From Bog-473 sp963751335 (GTDB lineage: Bacteria; Actinomycetota; Acidimicrobiia; Acidimicrobiales; RAAP-2): DNA of 64,000 bases. The position numbers were made by a program, and so were the translations under genes. Shown here piece by piece: positions 43,607 to 52,658 of this stretch (the stretch's first letter is position 1; each line of letters opens with the position of its first letter). The notes below the pieces were generated by a model. That model had not been told where the DNA came from, ran no database searches, and saw nothing but the letters and a program-made list of their open reading frames with translations. The stretch lies in contig CAVVUB010000009.1 in NCBI GenBank assembly GCA_963751335.1, forward strand, positions 1 through 64,000. The letters run 5' to 3'.

Positions 43607-44483
43607 ATGACAGGGCGTACGCGTGAGGTGATCCAATCGAGTGACGGCGTTCGGATCGTCCTGCATGATCTGGGCGGACCGAGTGGCGGGACCGCCACTC
43701 CCGTGCTGCTCTTCTCGCACGCCACGGGGTTTCACGGTCGGGTCTGGGAGCCAATGGCGTCGTTCTTGAACGATCAGTTTCGATGTGTGTCGATCGACTT
43801 GAGAGGCCATGGCATGTCCGAGTTGCCGCCGGAGGCGGGATTGGCGTGGTCGGGCATGGCAGACGACCTGCTGGCCGTCCTGAGCAGCCGACCGTTTCCC
43901 GGAGGGACCGTTGCACGGGATCGGGCACTCCATGGGTGGAGCGGCGCTCGTTCTGGCTGCGGCGCGACGACCCGCTGCATTTCGGTCGTTGTGGCTCTAC
44001 GAGCCAGTCATCGTCCCGACGGAGGACAGCCCCTTGACCGATGGCGACAACCCCATGTCGAGCGGGGCGGCCCGGCGTCGCGACCGCTTCGACTCGCTGG
44101 AGCACGCCTACGAGAACTATCGGTCGAAGCCACCGCTCGACCAGCTCCACCCCGATGCTCTCCGGGCCTATGTCGAGGGCGGCTTCTCGTCCTCTCCGGA
44201 CGGCTCGGTCACGCTGCGGTGCCGGCCGCCCATTGAAGCCGAGGTCTTTCGTCACGCCGCGACGAGCGGGGCGTGGAGCGACGCCGCGACACTTGAGACA
44301 CCGGTGGCCGTGGTCGTCGGATCCCCTGCCGATGCGGGGCCTGGTGCCTTCGCTCCGGCGATTGCCGATGCGCTCCCCTTGGGTACGCTCATCGAGCGAA
44401 GCCGCCTCGGACACTTTGGGCCGTTGGAAGACCCAGCTGCCATGGCTGAAGACGTGTCCGCCTGGGTCCGGGCTCACCCTTAG
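43607..44483 (+). pseudogene. Alpha/beta hydrolase, one frameshift
   Basis: ATG 43607 begins MTGRTREVIQSSDGVRIVLH. The oxyanion motif FSHATGFHGRVW and strand CVSIDLRGHGMSE lie in this frame. The frame breaks near 43910: dropping one T from GTTGCAC restores VHGIGHSMGGAALVLAA, the nucleophile elbow with Ser (GHSMGG). The second part runs to 44483 with VVVGSPADAGPG and a final His in SRLGHFGPLED. The joined product of about 291 residues would be a serine hydrolase (esterase or lipase type). It is followed 83 bp later by a DoxX gene. Confidence 0.82.
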
Positions 44484-44566
44484 TCGTTGGCGCGCGGTCC
44501 TTTTGCCTGAGCTCCTAGCATTCATGGGGTCTCCGCGCACAGCCAACCAAGTGAAAAAGGATCTCT

Positions 44567-45007
44567 ATGTTCTTTCGATTTCCGGCTCGTAGCCTTCCGG
44601 GCCGGGTAACGACCGGCGCATTCATCCTCCACTCGGGGATCGAGAAGTGGAACGGCCCTTCTGAGCAGGCCGAGGGTGTTCACGCCATGGCGGCGGGCGC
44701 CTTCCCGCTCCTCAAGTCGATCCCATCGGAGCGGTTTCTGAAGCTACTGGCCGCCGGCGAAGTTGTGACTGGTTCGCTCCTCTTGGCACCCTTCGTCCCG
44801 AACGCTCTCGCCGGTGCCGCCCTCACCGGATTTTCGGGCTCGCTCCTGACTATGTACGCCCGGACGCCGGCCCTTCACCGGCCGGGGAGTGTCTGGCCGA
44901 CCCAGGGGGGCATCGCGGTAAGCAAGGACGTGTGGATGCTGGGCATCGGTCTTGGGTTGCTCTCCGACGCGGTCAGACGAAGGGTTCAAGTCGAGGGGGC
45001 CTCATGA
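44567..45007 (+). CDS. DoxX-family membrane protein
   Basis: A 146-residue membrane protein with four helices. GAFILHSGIEKWNGP near the N-terminus is the DoxX-type pattern of a first helix followed by a K-W motif; later helices are LLAAGEVVTGSLLLAPFV, LAGAALTGFSGSLLTMYA and DVWMLGIGLGLLSDAV. DoxX-like proteins form membrane oxidoreductase complexes or take part in redox stress; the exact role is unknown. ATG 44567 lies 83 bp after the hydrolase. Confidence 0.8.
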   Translation: MFFRFPARSLPGRVTTGAFILHSGIEKWNGPSEQAEGVHAMAAGAFPLLKSIPSERFLKLLAAGEVVTGSLLLAPFVPNALAGAALTGFSGSLLTMYARTPALHRPGSVWPTQGGIAVSKDVWMLGIGLGLLSDAVRRRVQVEGAS

Positions 45008-45268
45008 GGCGCAGAGATCCGCACGACCACGGGTAGTCCCATGGACGTCGGCTCTCCGAAGGGAGGCTCGGCTGACGAAGACGTTAACGGTCAGTCCAGC
45101 GCTGTCTAAATGAGCGACAGTCGCCACGGTCTGTGCAGTGACCGCGGCCGTGGGATCGTCGCCCTGCGGGGTGTCCGGGGTCGACGATCCCTGGTCGACT
45201 GGAGCTTGTGGCACACACGGAGAGACTGTCCTCCCACATCGGCATTTGAAAAGCCATTGGAGGTGGAT

Positions 45269-45310
45269 ATGACCAGTTCACGAGGAGCAGAGGAGTACCG
45301 CGTCCGGTGA
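45269..45310 (+). CDS. 13-codon leader ORF coupled to SDR gene
   Basis: ATG 45269 has the best Shine-Dalgarno in this region (GGAGG, 5 bases upstream) and encodes MTSSRGAEEYRVR. Its TGA overlaps the GTG of the SDR gene (GTGA), the layout of translational coupling. The SDR's own ribosome site is weak. It could also be the true N-terminus of the SDR cut off by a one-base indel. Confidence 0.4.
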   Translation: MTSSRGAEEYRVR

Positions 45311-46053
45311 CCACCTCGCGGGACAGCTCGAGCGAATCCAAGACTTCACCGTCGGGCCGCCGGGTCGTCGTCATCACCGGTGGTTCCCACGGCATTGGGG
45401 CAGGGCTGGTCTCTGGGTTCCGACGAGAGAGATATGCCGTTGTCGCCACGTCACGCTCCATCGAAGCCGTCGAAGAGGACGACTACCTCACGCTCAGAGG
45501 TGACATCGCCGACGATCGGACCGCTGAGGAGGTGGTGGAGCAAGCCCTCAGTCGATTCGGACGGATCGACTGCCTGGTCAACGATGCCGGTGTGTTCATC
45601 GGCAAGCCCTTCACGGACTACACGCTCGAGGACTATGTCACGATCACCTCGGTGAACCTGGGCGGATTCTTCCATCTGACCCAACGCGTCATCGGTCAGA
45701 TGGTCTCGCAGGGCAGCGGCCACGTGATCAACGTCACGACCAGCCTGGTAGAAAAGGCCGACAGCCGGATACCCGCTGCGCTGACTGCTCTGACGAAGGG
45801 CGGTTTAGCCGCCGTCACACGCTCGCTGGCGATCGAGTACGCATCACGCGGAATTCGGGTGAACGCGGTATCTCTGGGGGTAATCAGGACGAGCGACGAC
45901 CCTGCCTCTTATGCAGGCATGGCAGCCCTTCAGCCTCTCGGCCGGCTCGGCGAAATTGGCGACGTCGTCGACGGGATTCTCTACCTCGAGGGGGCGACGT
46001 TTGTGACCGGAGAGACGCTCCATATCGACGGGGGTCAAGCCGCTGGAAGCTGA
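45307..46053 (+). CDS. Short-chain dehydrogenase/reductase lacking the usual catalytic Tyr
   Basis: A 248-residue Rossmann protein: VVVITGGSHGIGAGLVSGF (cofactor motif TGxxxGIG), CLVNDAGVFIG (NNAG variant) and HVINVTTSLVEK (catalytic Ser region). The YxxxK site reads ALTALTKGGLAAV, so the Tyr position holds Thr while Lys is kept. ILYLEGATFVTGETLHIDGG closes the domain normally. Related SDRs with a VLASLTKGG motif exist, so this is a subfamily trait rather than a one-off mutation; it may have a different mechanism or be a binding protein. Start GTG 45307 overlaps the leader ORF stop. Confidence 0.85.
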   Translation: MTTSRDSSSESKTSPSGRRVVVITGGSHGIGAGLVSGFRRERYAVVATSRSIEAVEEDDYLTLRGDIADDRTAEEVVEQALSRFGRIDCLVNDAGVFIGKPFTDYTLEDYVTITSVNLGGFFHLTQRVIGQMVSQGSGHVINVTTSLVEKADSRIPAALTALTKGGLAAVTRSLAIEYASRGIRVNAVSLGVIRTSDDPASYAGMAALQPLGRLGEIGDVVDGILYLEGATFVTGETLHIDGGQAAGS

Positions 46054-46119
46054 GCCGTGGAACGGGGTGTCGGGGAACCCGGCATTATGCAGGTTAGGTC
46101 TTCAGTGGAGGGAGTCTCA

Positions 46120-48031
46120 ATGGCGCACGCGATCCGGCACCTGACGGGGTCGGCCAGGCCGGGCCCGGGCAACGATCGACCTCCGGCACCAGCTGGTCCT
46201 CCGCCGCCACGGTGGCGCATGTGGCTATTGCCGGCCGGCATCCTCATCACGCTGCTCCTGTTCACCATTCCTCACATGACGGGCACGACCACGAAGAACT
46301 TCACCTACTCGAAGTTCCTCTCCGAGGTCACCTCGGGCGATGTCCGTACGGCGTCGGTCAACCCAGGCGGCGCCCTCTCCGGCTCGCTCAAAGGGGGAGA
46401 CGACTACACCAGCCAAATCCCGACGGCCATCGGCGACACCCAACTGGCCCCGACCTTGAAGGCCCACGATGTCGACGTCACCGGCGTCGGGCAGGGTTCA
46501 GCCCTCCTGACAGATCTGCTTTCCTTCCTCCCGTTGCTGCTCCTCGTCGCCTTCTTCATCTGGATCGGTCGGAGGAACGCCAAGCAGCTGACCGGGGGGA
46601 TCATGGGGTTTGGGGGGTCCAAGGCCAAGCTCTACGACGAGGAGAAGCCCGCCACCCGATTCACGGATATCGCAGGCTATGAAGGATCCAAGAGGGAGGT
46701 CGCCGAAGTCGTCGACTTCTTGAGCCACCCCGAGCGCTACGCCCGGGCGGGCGCCGTCGGGCCCCGGGGCGTGCTGATGGTGGGCCCACCGGGAACGGGC
46801 AAGACGCTCATGGCCCGAGCCGTGGCCGGCGAGGCGGGCGTGCCGTTCCTCGCCCTGACGGGTTCGAGCTTCGTCGAGCTGTTCGTCGGGGTGGGGGCTT
46901 CCCGGGTAAGAGACCTCTTCGCCGACGCCCGCAAGCGTGCCCCCTCGATCATCTTCATCGATGAGATCGACGCCATCGGCCAACGGCGCGGCGGCTCCGC
47001 TTTCGGAACAAACGACGAACGCGAGCAGACCCTCAATCAGCTTCTGGCCGAGATGGACGGCTTCGATCCCACCACCGGGGTGGTGGTCATGGCGGCCACC
47101 AACCGTCCGGAGGTGCTCGATCCCGCCCTGCTCCGCCCGGGTCGCTTCGATCGTGAGGTGGAGATCCCCTTGCCCAATCAGGCCGAACGGGCCGCCATCC
47201 TGGCCGTGCACGTCCAAGGCAAACACCTGGCTCCCGACGTCGATTTCGACGCCGTCGCCAGGGCCACGCCCGGATTCTCGGGGGCAGTTCTGGCCAACTT
47301 GATCAACGAGGCTGCCATCGTGGCCATCCGCGACGACCGCGACATGATCTTCGCCCGAGACATCGACGAGGCCAGGGATCGCGTTCTGCTGGGCCGGCGC
47401 GATGGGTCGAATGCACTTCTCCCAGAAGAGAAGCGTTCTGTCGCCATTCATGAAGCAGGGCACGCACTCGTGGCCTTCTTCTCGGAGCATGCCGATCCGG
47501 TGGCCAAGATCACGATCCTGCCCGCCGGCCGCGCCCTCGGAGTCACCGAGCAACTCCCACTCGATGAGCGTCATCTCTACCCCGAGAGCTACCTGCTCAT
47601 TCCTTGGCCGTCCGTCTCGGTGGCCGCGCTTCGGAGAATCTCGTCATCGGTGAAGCCTCGACGGGCGCGGCCAATGACCTCTCGAGTGCCACCCAGTTGG
47701 CCATCAAGATGGTGACCGAGTGGGGACTGTCGCCCCGACTTGGGCCCATTGGCTACGGATCGGAGCGACTTCCGAACAGGCCGGGCCAGTGTTCGGCCAG
47801 GAACGACCGTATGCCGAAGGCACCCAGCAGGTCATCGACCAGGAAGTCAGCCGTCTGCTCAGCGAAGCCGAGGAGAGGGCTCGCGTCCTGCTCAGCAACC
47901 ACCGGGCTGCACTCGACGCCGTCATTGCCGCCCTGCTCGAGAAGGAGACGATCTCGGGTGACGATCTCGCAGACATCGTCAAGCGGAGCCAACGCGTGAC
48001 GAGCGGGCCACCGGCTGTCGTGGGGGCATAA
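46120..48031 (+). pseudogene. ftsH: FtsH-type ATP-dependent zinc metalloprotease, two frameshifts
   Basis: ATG 46120 is set by a GGAGGG site. Two membrane helices flank a short extracytoplasmic domain (MWLLPAGILITLLLF; LLSFLPLLLLVAFFIWIG). The AAA+ domain has Walker A GPPGTGKT near residue 221, Walker B SIIFIDEIDAIG and second-region-of-homology RPGRFDRE. The zinc site HEAGHALVAFF lies near residue 442. The frame breaks near 47600 and again near 47775; adding one G at each (giving YLLDSLAVRLGGRA and GYGSEATSEQAG) restores the protease C-terminus to 48031. FtsH degrades membrane and regulatory proteins. A broken sole copy would be surprising; a second ftsH elsewhere or base-call errors are both possible. 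Confidence 0.88.
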
Positions 48032-48078
48032 TCGACCTCGCACCGTCGTCAGGACGCATCAACTTCGGTGGCCATAGT

Positions 48079-48666
48079 GTGACGGACGTGCGGCTCTTGC
48101 TGGTGGCGTATCCGGGTGCCGGAAAGGGCACACAGGCGACGAAGCTGGCTGATCGATACCGCATCGCTCATCTGTCGAGCGGGGAACTGTTACGCGCCGA
48201 GGTGACCAACGGCACGGAGGTTGGCCAGGTCGCAGCCGACTACTTGAGGCGCGGTGATCTCGTACCCGACGAGCTGGTTTTCGAGATGCTGCTGACGCAG
48301 GTACTCGAAGCGGTTCGCCGCGGTGGCTATGTCTTGGACGGGTTCCCGAGGACGCTCCATCAGGCAGAGGTGGCGTACGCCGTGGCGCAAGAGATCGAGG
48401 AGGTTGAGCTCCAGGCCGTTGTCTATCTCCAAGTTGGTCATGACGAGCTGCGCGAGCGGCTGCGAGTCCGGGCGGCGAGAGAGGGACGTACCGATGACGA
48501 CGAGGTCGCAATAGCCCACCGCTTCGAAGTCTTCGAGACCGAGACGGAACCGCTCCTCGACTTCTATGAGCGACGTGGCATCCTGATCGAAATCAATGGT
48601 GATCAGCCCGTTGGGGACGTGTTCCGTGACATCACGAACGCCGTGGATCGCCTTCAGGTCGGATGA
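48079..48666 (+). CDS. adk: Adenylate kinase family protein
   Basis: A 195-residue nucleoside monophosphate kinase (ATP + AMP to 2 ADP). P-loop LLLVAYPGAGKGTQATKLAD; AMP-binding LSSGELLRAEV and VLDGFPRTLHQAE; Arg-rich LRERLRVRAAREGRTDD lid with no zinc Cys. It is the short-lid type. The first residue pattern VAYPGAGKGT in place of GPPGAGKGT is a divergent variant. GTG 48079 lies 48 bp after ftsH. As adk normally sits near ribosomal genes, this may be a second, divergent copy; gene symbol is by family. Confidence 0.82.
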   Translation: MTDVRLLLVAYPGAGKGTQATKLADRYRIAHLSSGELLRAEVTNGTEVGQVAADYLRRGDLVPDELVFEMLLTQVLEAVRRGGYVLDGFPRTLHQAEVAYAVAQEIEEVELQAVVYLQVGHDELRERLRVRAAREGRTDDDEVAIAHRFEVFETETEPLLDFYERRGILIEINGDQPVGDVFRDITNAVDRLQVG

Positions 48667-48681
48667 TGGATGAACGTCGTG

Positions 48682-49854
48682 TCAATGTGTGGAGCGACCG
48701 CGCCGGATGAGGCTGCGCCGGGGTCCGATGACGACTGTCGGCCGGTCGTAGACGAACGGTTCGGCGCCGCCGGGACGGCGCTGGGGCGGGCGCCGAGGTT
48801 CGACTGGACCTGATCGCATGTGATGCCGCTGACCAGACCACGGAGCCGGCGGCACGGTGAACCGGTCGGCCAGCCTGTAGGCCACGCTCTCGTAGTTGAC
48901 ACGCCAGCCGCGAAAATCGGCCCACGCCTCCTCGGCGCTCCGCTCGGTGTCGAAACCCACGCTCATGAGCATGACCACGGCTCGCTCGAACTCAGCGAAG
49001 GTCAGCTGAATCGGTCCCTCGGGATTCGGATCGTCGTCCACCTCGATTCGGAGCGTCGTCGCGATCCGGTTGAGCAACGTGAATCCCATCCGTAGACAAA
49101 GACGGGCCTGGGACGATGCTCGGCTTGGTGCGAGCGCCAGTTGCATCGCCGCAGCGTCCAGCACCGCAAGGAGTCCGAGCACCCACGAGTACCACGGCTC
49201 GGGTGAACGGAAGAGGAGCAACACCGGGTAGGTGGTGTGGCTTTCAGCCACGTCGGCCGACCAACCCTCCCATGCGGCGTAGAGGTCCGGGAGGGTGTCG
49301 GTGATGCCGACCAGCTGGTGCCGGGCCAACAGTTCGGGACCCCAAGCCGGGACACCGGCCCGACTTTCGAGCAGTGCGACCAGGCTCTCGCGTCGGTTGA
49401 ACGAGCTGTAGAGGGCCGGCAGATAGGCGATCTGCAGGGCCACAATCACGACCCAGATGGCACCGACAGCGATGTCCACGCCCGTGTCGGCAGCCCCACC
49501 GCTGTGGACCGCCCCCACCGTGAAGAGTGCGGTGAGGGCCTGGAGCAACCCGTCGGCGAACGAGTTGCCCGCGCCGACGAGGATGAGTCCGAACCCGAGC
49601 ACCAGGCATGCCGCCCAGAACAGCAACTGCACCATGAGGGCGACCGGGCCGGTCGGGGCCAGGATGGCGTCCTGGCGCTCGTACGTCTTGGCGAGGCGGG
49701 ACGCCAGGACAAAGCCAACCCGGACGCTCCGGTTGACCTGGAGACTCAAGCGTTCGATACCCGATGGTCGCCTCGGGAGGACCATGGTGAGCACGACGTC
49801 GCTGACGGTCACTGCCACGACCACGAGGCCCACGACGGTTGCGACGACGTTCAT
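48682..49854 (-). CDS. Channel-like membrane protein of unknown function
   Basis: A 390-residue protein. Four hydrophobic segments lie in the first 170 residues: VVATVVGLVVVAVTVSDVVL, LMVQLLFWAACLVLGFGLIL, a shorter GLLQALTALFTVGA re-entrant-like stretch, and VGAIWVVIVALQIAYLPAL. The helix-pore loop-helix layout with a TxG turn recalls two-helix potassium channels, but the filter TVGYG is absent. The C-terminal 200 residues are soluble, ending in an Arg/Pro-rich tail. Divergent from the CoA-transferase genes. Confidence 0.6.
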   Translation of the reverse strand: MNVVATVVGLVVVAVTVSDVVLTMVLPRRPSGIERLSLQVNRSVRVGFVLASRLAKTYERQDAILAPTGPVALMVQLLFWAACLVLGFGLILVGAGNSFADGLLQALTALFTVGAVHSGGAADTGVDIAVGAIWVVIVALQIAYLPALYSSFNRRESLVALLESRAGVPAWGPELLARHQLVGITDTLPDLYAAWEGWSADVAESHTTYPVLLLFRSPEPWYSWVLGLLAVLDAAAMQLALAPSRASSQARLCLRMGFTLLNRIATTLRIEVDDDPNPEGPIQLTFAEFERAVVMLMSVGFDTERSAEEAWADFRGWRVNYESVAYRLADRFTVPPAPWSGQRHHMRSGPVEPRRPPQRRPGGAEPFVYDRPTVVIGPRRSLIRRGRSTH

Positions 49855-49920
49855 CGTTCCGCCACGCGAGCTTCGAACGGGGACACGGGCACGAGCGTAT
49901 ACAGCGCCTACGGCCTCACC

Positions 49921-49953
49921 TGACGGAAGGAGGTCCAGATCCTCCTTCTGTCA
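49921..49953. promoter_or_regulatory. Perfect 13-bp hairpin containing a Shine-Dalgarno-like AAGGAGG
   Basis: TGACGGAAGGAGG pairs with CCTCCTTCTGTCA across a 7-base loop, with one G-T wobble. It lies between divergent genes, so it is not an obvious terminator. If transcribed rightwards the stem would hide AAGGAGG; ATG 49959 follows 25 bases later and is in frame with the first CoA-transferase. This could be a translational switch or an operator. Confidence 0.45.
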
Positions 49954-50105
49954 CTCAGATGGACGTCGCCACGGGGACACACGGTTCGGACACGGATGAC
50001 AAGCTGTCGCTGGACCCGGGGCATCACGTCACCGTTGGGGCCGCTACGGCTGCACAGAGAAGGGAGGACACCCGTGGATCATCAGAACGGCGTGGCCGCG
50101 GGACA

Positions 50106-51293
50106 GTGACCGAGGCCGCGGGGCCGCTGCGGGGGATACGTGTGCTCGATCTGAGCTGGGGGATGGCGGGACCCGTCGGCGTCCTCCTTCTTGCAGAGCT
50201 CGGAGCCGACGTCATCAAGGTCGAACCGCCGGGTGGGGATCCGTTTCGACGCCAGCCCGGCTACCACGTCTGGAATCGCAGTCGGCGGTCCGTGGTCCTC
50301 GACCTCAAGGCGGACGAGGGCCGGGAAGCCTTCCTGCGACTCTGCGCGGACGCCGACGTGCTGGTGGAAGCGTTCAGCCCAGGCACGATGGACCGGCTCG
50401 GGCTCTCCTACGCAGATGTCTCACCGCAGTTTCCCCACTTGGTCTTCTGCTCGGTGCCGGCCTATCCGCCTGGCCATCGCTTCGCAGATCGACCCGGGTG
50501 GGACGCGACCGTTCAGGCTCGCTCCGGCATGCAGAGCGAGCAGCCCGGCTGGCGACCTGGCCCCACCTACCTCCACTTTCCGGCCCCGAGCATGGCCGCT
50601 TGCTTCCTGTTGGCGTCGGGCGTGCTCTCGGCCCTGATCTCCCGACAGGCGACCGGGCGCGGGCAGCACGTCGAAACGTCGCTCTATCAGGGTGTCCTCG
50701 CATACACCACGCAGATCTGGCAGGAACACGAACACGTGCCCGCTGGGTTTCACTCGGTCATGGCGAAGACGTATCCGCCCGGCATCCATCAGACATCCCT
50801 CTACGAATGTGCCGGCGGCGAGTGGATCCACGCCGCAACGATGAACGGCCTCACTCCGACGCGCACGCCCGAGGAGATCCTGGGACTGGAACCCGCGGAC
50901 CGGCGCGAGCTCCACGGCGACCCGGAGTTGCGGGCGCGTCACGAGGGTCGGCTCCGCGCCGCCTACCTGGAGCGACGCCGCGACGAACTCATTGAGGCGT
51001 TCCACGAAGCCGGTCTTGGCGCTGAGGCCGTGGTGCCGATGGCCGAGGTTTTCTCCCATGCCCAGTTCGTGGCGAACGGGATGGCCGCGACTGTGGAGGA
51101 CCCCGAACTCGGGCCCACCACTCAGGTCGGGGTTCCGGCCGTGTTGCGTCGCACACCGGGAGTGATCCAGGGCGGTCAGCCCCACGCTGGTGCTCATAGT
51201 CGCGAGGTGTTGACGGAAGCGGGATATTCCCCGGCCGAGATCGATCATCTGCTCGACGTCGGGATCTTGGAGGACGTGTCGTGGGCCCGTTGA
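50106..51293 (+). CDS. Family III CoA-transferase (CaiB/BaiF type)
   Basis: About 395 residues. Motifs: GIRVLDLSWGMAGPVGVLLL, LGADVIKVEPPGGDPFRR, VLDLKADEGREAFLRL and LVEAFSPGTMDRLGLSY; the catalytic Asp position is in the GWDATVQARSG region. These enzymes move CoA between carboxylic acids. GTG 50106 is chosen as the family's usual start; ATG 49959 would add a 49-residue unlike N-terminus. It overlaps the next CoA-transferase by 13 bases. The two together probably form a heteromeric or paired acyl-CoA activation step for an unknown acid. Confidence 0.9.
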   Translation: MTEAAGPLRGIRVLDLSWGMAGPVGVLLLAELGADVIKVEPPGGDPFRRQPGYHVWNRSRRSVVLDLKADEGREAFLRLCADADVLVEAFSPGTMDRLGLSYADVSPQFPHLVFCSVPAYPPGHRFADRPGWDATVQARSGMQSEQPGWRPGPTYLHFPAPSMAACFLLASGVLSALISRQATGRGQHVETSLYQGVLAYTTQIWQEHEHVPAGFHSVMAKTYPPGIHQTSLYECAGGEWIHAATMNGLTPTRTPEEILGLEPADRRELHGDPELRARHEGRLRAAYLERRRDELIEAFHEAGLGAEAVVPMAEVFSHAQFVANGMAATVEDPELGPTTQVGVPAVLRRTPGVIQGGQPHAGAHSREVLTEAGYSPAEIDHLLDVGILEDVSWAR

Positions 51294-52480
51294 GCGGTGT
51301 GATCGTCCTCGACCTTGGCCAGTACCTGGCCGGACCCTTCGGGCCGATGCTCCTCGCCGACTTGGGGGCCGAGGTCATCAAGGTTGAACCTGTACGCGGT
51401 GACGGCATGCGGATGGCTGGGATGCCCTTCGTCGGATGCCAGCGCGGCAAGCTCGATATCGCCGTCGACGTAAAAGCCTCCGAGGGGCTCGAGGCGGTCA
51501 TGCGCCTGGCCGAAATCGCCGACGTGGTCCACCACAACATGACGAAGGGGACCGCAGCACGCCTCGGCATCGACTACGAATCCCTCAAGGCGCGCAACCC
51601 GGATCTCGTGCACTGCAACACCTACGCCTACGGCGCCGAGGGGCCACTGTCGGAGTTTGGCGGCCTCGACCCGCTCTACCAGGCCGCGTGCGGCCTCGAG
51701 TTCGAGGCGGGTCCGGTGGAGGAAGGCAATCCGCCTTTGTATCTCCGCTTCGGGATGACCGACACCGCCAACGCCATGGTGTCGGTGGTCGGGGTGCTCG
51801 CCGCCCTCTTCCACCAACGTCGTACTGGCGAGGGTCAGGACCTCTGGACGTCGCTTCTCAACGGTGCGGCCGTGTTCAGTTCCGACGTGTTCATGGTCGA
51901 CGGGCAGCTCGGGCCGGTCCGTCCCGGGCTCGACCACAATCAGATGGGAGTCTCGCCCTGCTGCCGCCTCTACCAGACCCAGGACGGCTGGGTCCAGATT
52001 GCGGCCTTCCCGTCAGGTCAATGGGCGCGGCTGTGCCGCCTGCTCGGCCGCCCCGATCTTGAAGTTTTCGAGACCTTCGAGGAACGGGTGGCTGCCCGGG
52101 TGGAGATCGAGTTGGCGCTAGAACCGATCTTCCTCACCCGGACGGCCGTGGCCTGGTTCCATCTTCTCTCTGAAGCCGTTGTGGACGCGGAGGTCTCCGT
52201 CGACACCAACGACGGGGAGGCCGTCCTCCACGACGCCGACAACGAGCGTCTCGGCCTGGTGGCGGACTATCCCCACCCGACCCTCGGACATCTGCGCCAA
52301 TTCGGCACATTGATCGATTTCTCGGAGTCTCCGACCGGCCCCTATGGTCCTCCACCTTTGGTGGGGGAGCACACCCGGGCCATCATGGAGCGCCTCGGCT
52401 ACTCGAGCCAGGAGATCGAGGACCTTTTGTCACGGGGCATCGTGTACGAGCCGACCCAGGACTATCGCTGGACGCTCTGA
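51281..52480 (+). CDS. Family III CoA-transferase (CaiB/BaiF type), second copy
   Basis: A 399-residue paralogue: GVIVLDLGQYLAGPFGPMLL, LGAEVIKVEPVRGDGMR, VAVDVKASEGLEAVMRL and VVHHNMTKGTAARLGIDY; the active-site Asp lies in FGGLDPLYQAACG. GTG 51281 overlaps the preceding gene, showing coupling. The pair differ by about half their residues, as for two-subunit or two-substrate systems. The downstream LLM oxidoreductase (180 bp later) may act on the same compound. Confidence 0.9.
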   Translation: MGPLSGVIVLDLGQYLAGPFGPMLLADLGAEVIKVEPVRGDGMRMAGMPFVGCQRGKLDIAVDVKASEGLEAVMRLAEIADVVHHNMTKGTAARLGIDYESLKARNPDLVHCNTYAYGAEGPLSEFGGLDPLYQAACGLEFEAGPVEEGNPPLYLRFGMTDTANAMVSVVGVLAALFHQRRTGEGQDLWTSLLNGAAVFSSDVFMVDGQLGPVRPGLDHNQMGVSPCCRLYQTQDGWVQIAAFPSGQWARLCRLLGRPDLEVFETFEERVAARVEIELALEPIFLTRTAVAWFHLLSEAVVDAEVSVDTNDGEAVLHDADNERLGLVADYPHPTLGHLRQFGTLIDFSESPTGPYGPPPLVGEHTRAIMERLGYSSQEIEDLLSRGIVYEPTQDYRWTL

Positions 52481-52658
52481 TCGATGTCTTCGCTGGCCGC
52501 GTGTCTTCGTTGGCCGGAATCGAATCGCCGTTCAGTGTGTTTCCTGAGGGGAACGGGTGCGCTGAAGGGCGCCAGGGCGACAAAACGAGAGATGGGACAG
52601 TTGGGAAGATGGGCTCGAAGGAAGGAAGACCGCGAGTTGCAGCTGGTCGACGCCATCA

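Noticed and set aside
46498..47574. 358-codon frame on the minus strand
   Set aside because: Mirror of the ftsH coding strand; His/Asp/Gly-rich shadow with no motif.
49921..49953. Hairpin as a bidirectional terminator
   Set aside because: It lies between divergent genes, where no transcript needs to end, and no T tract flanks it.
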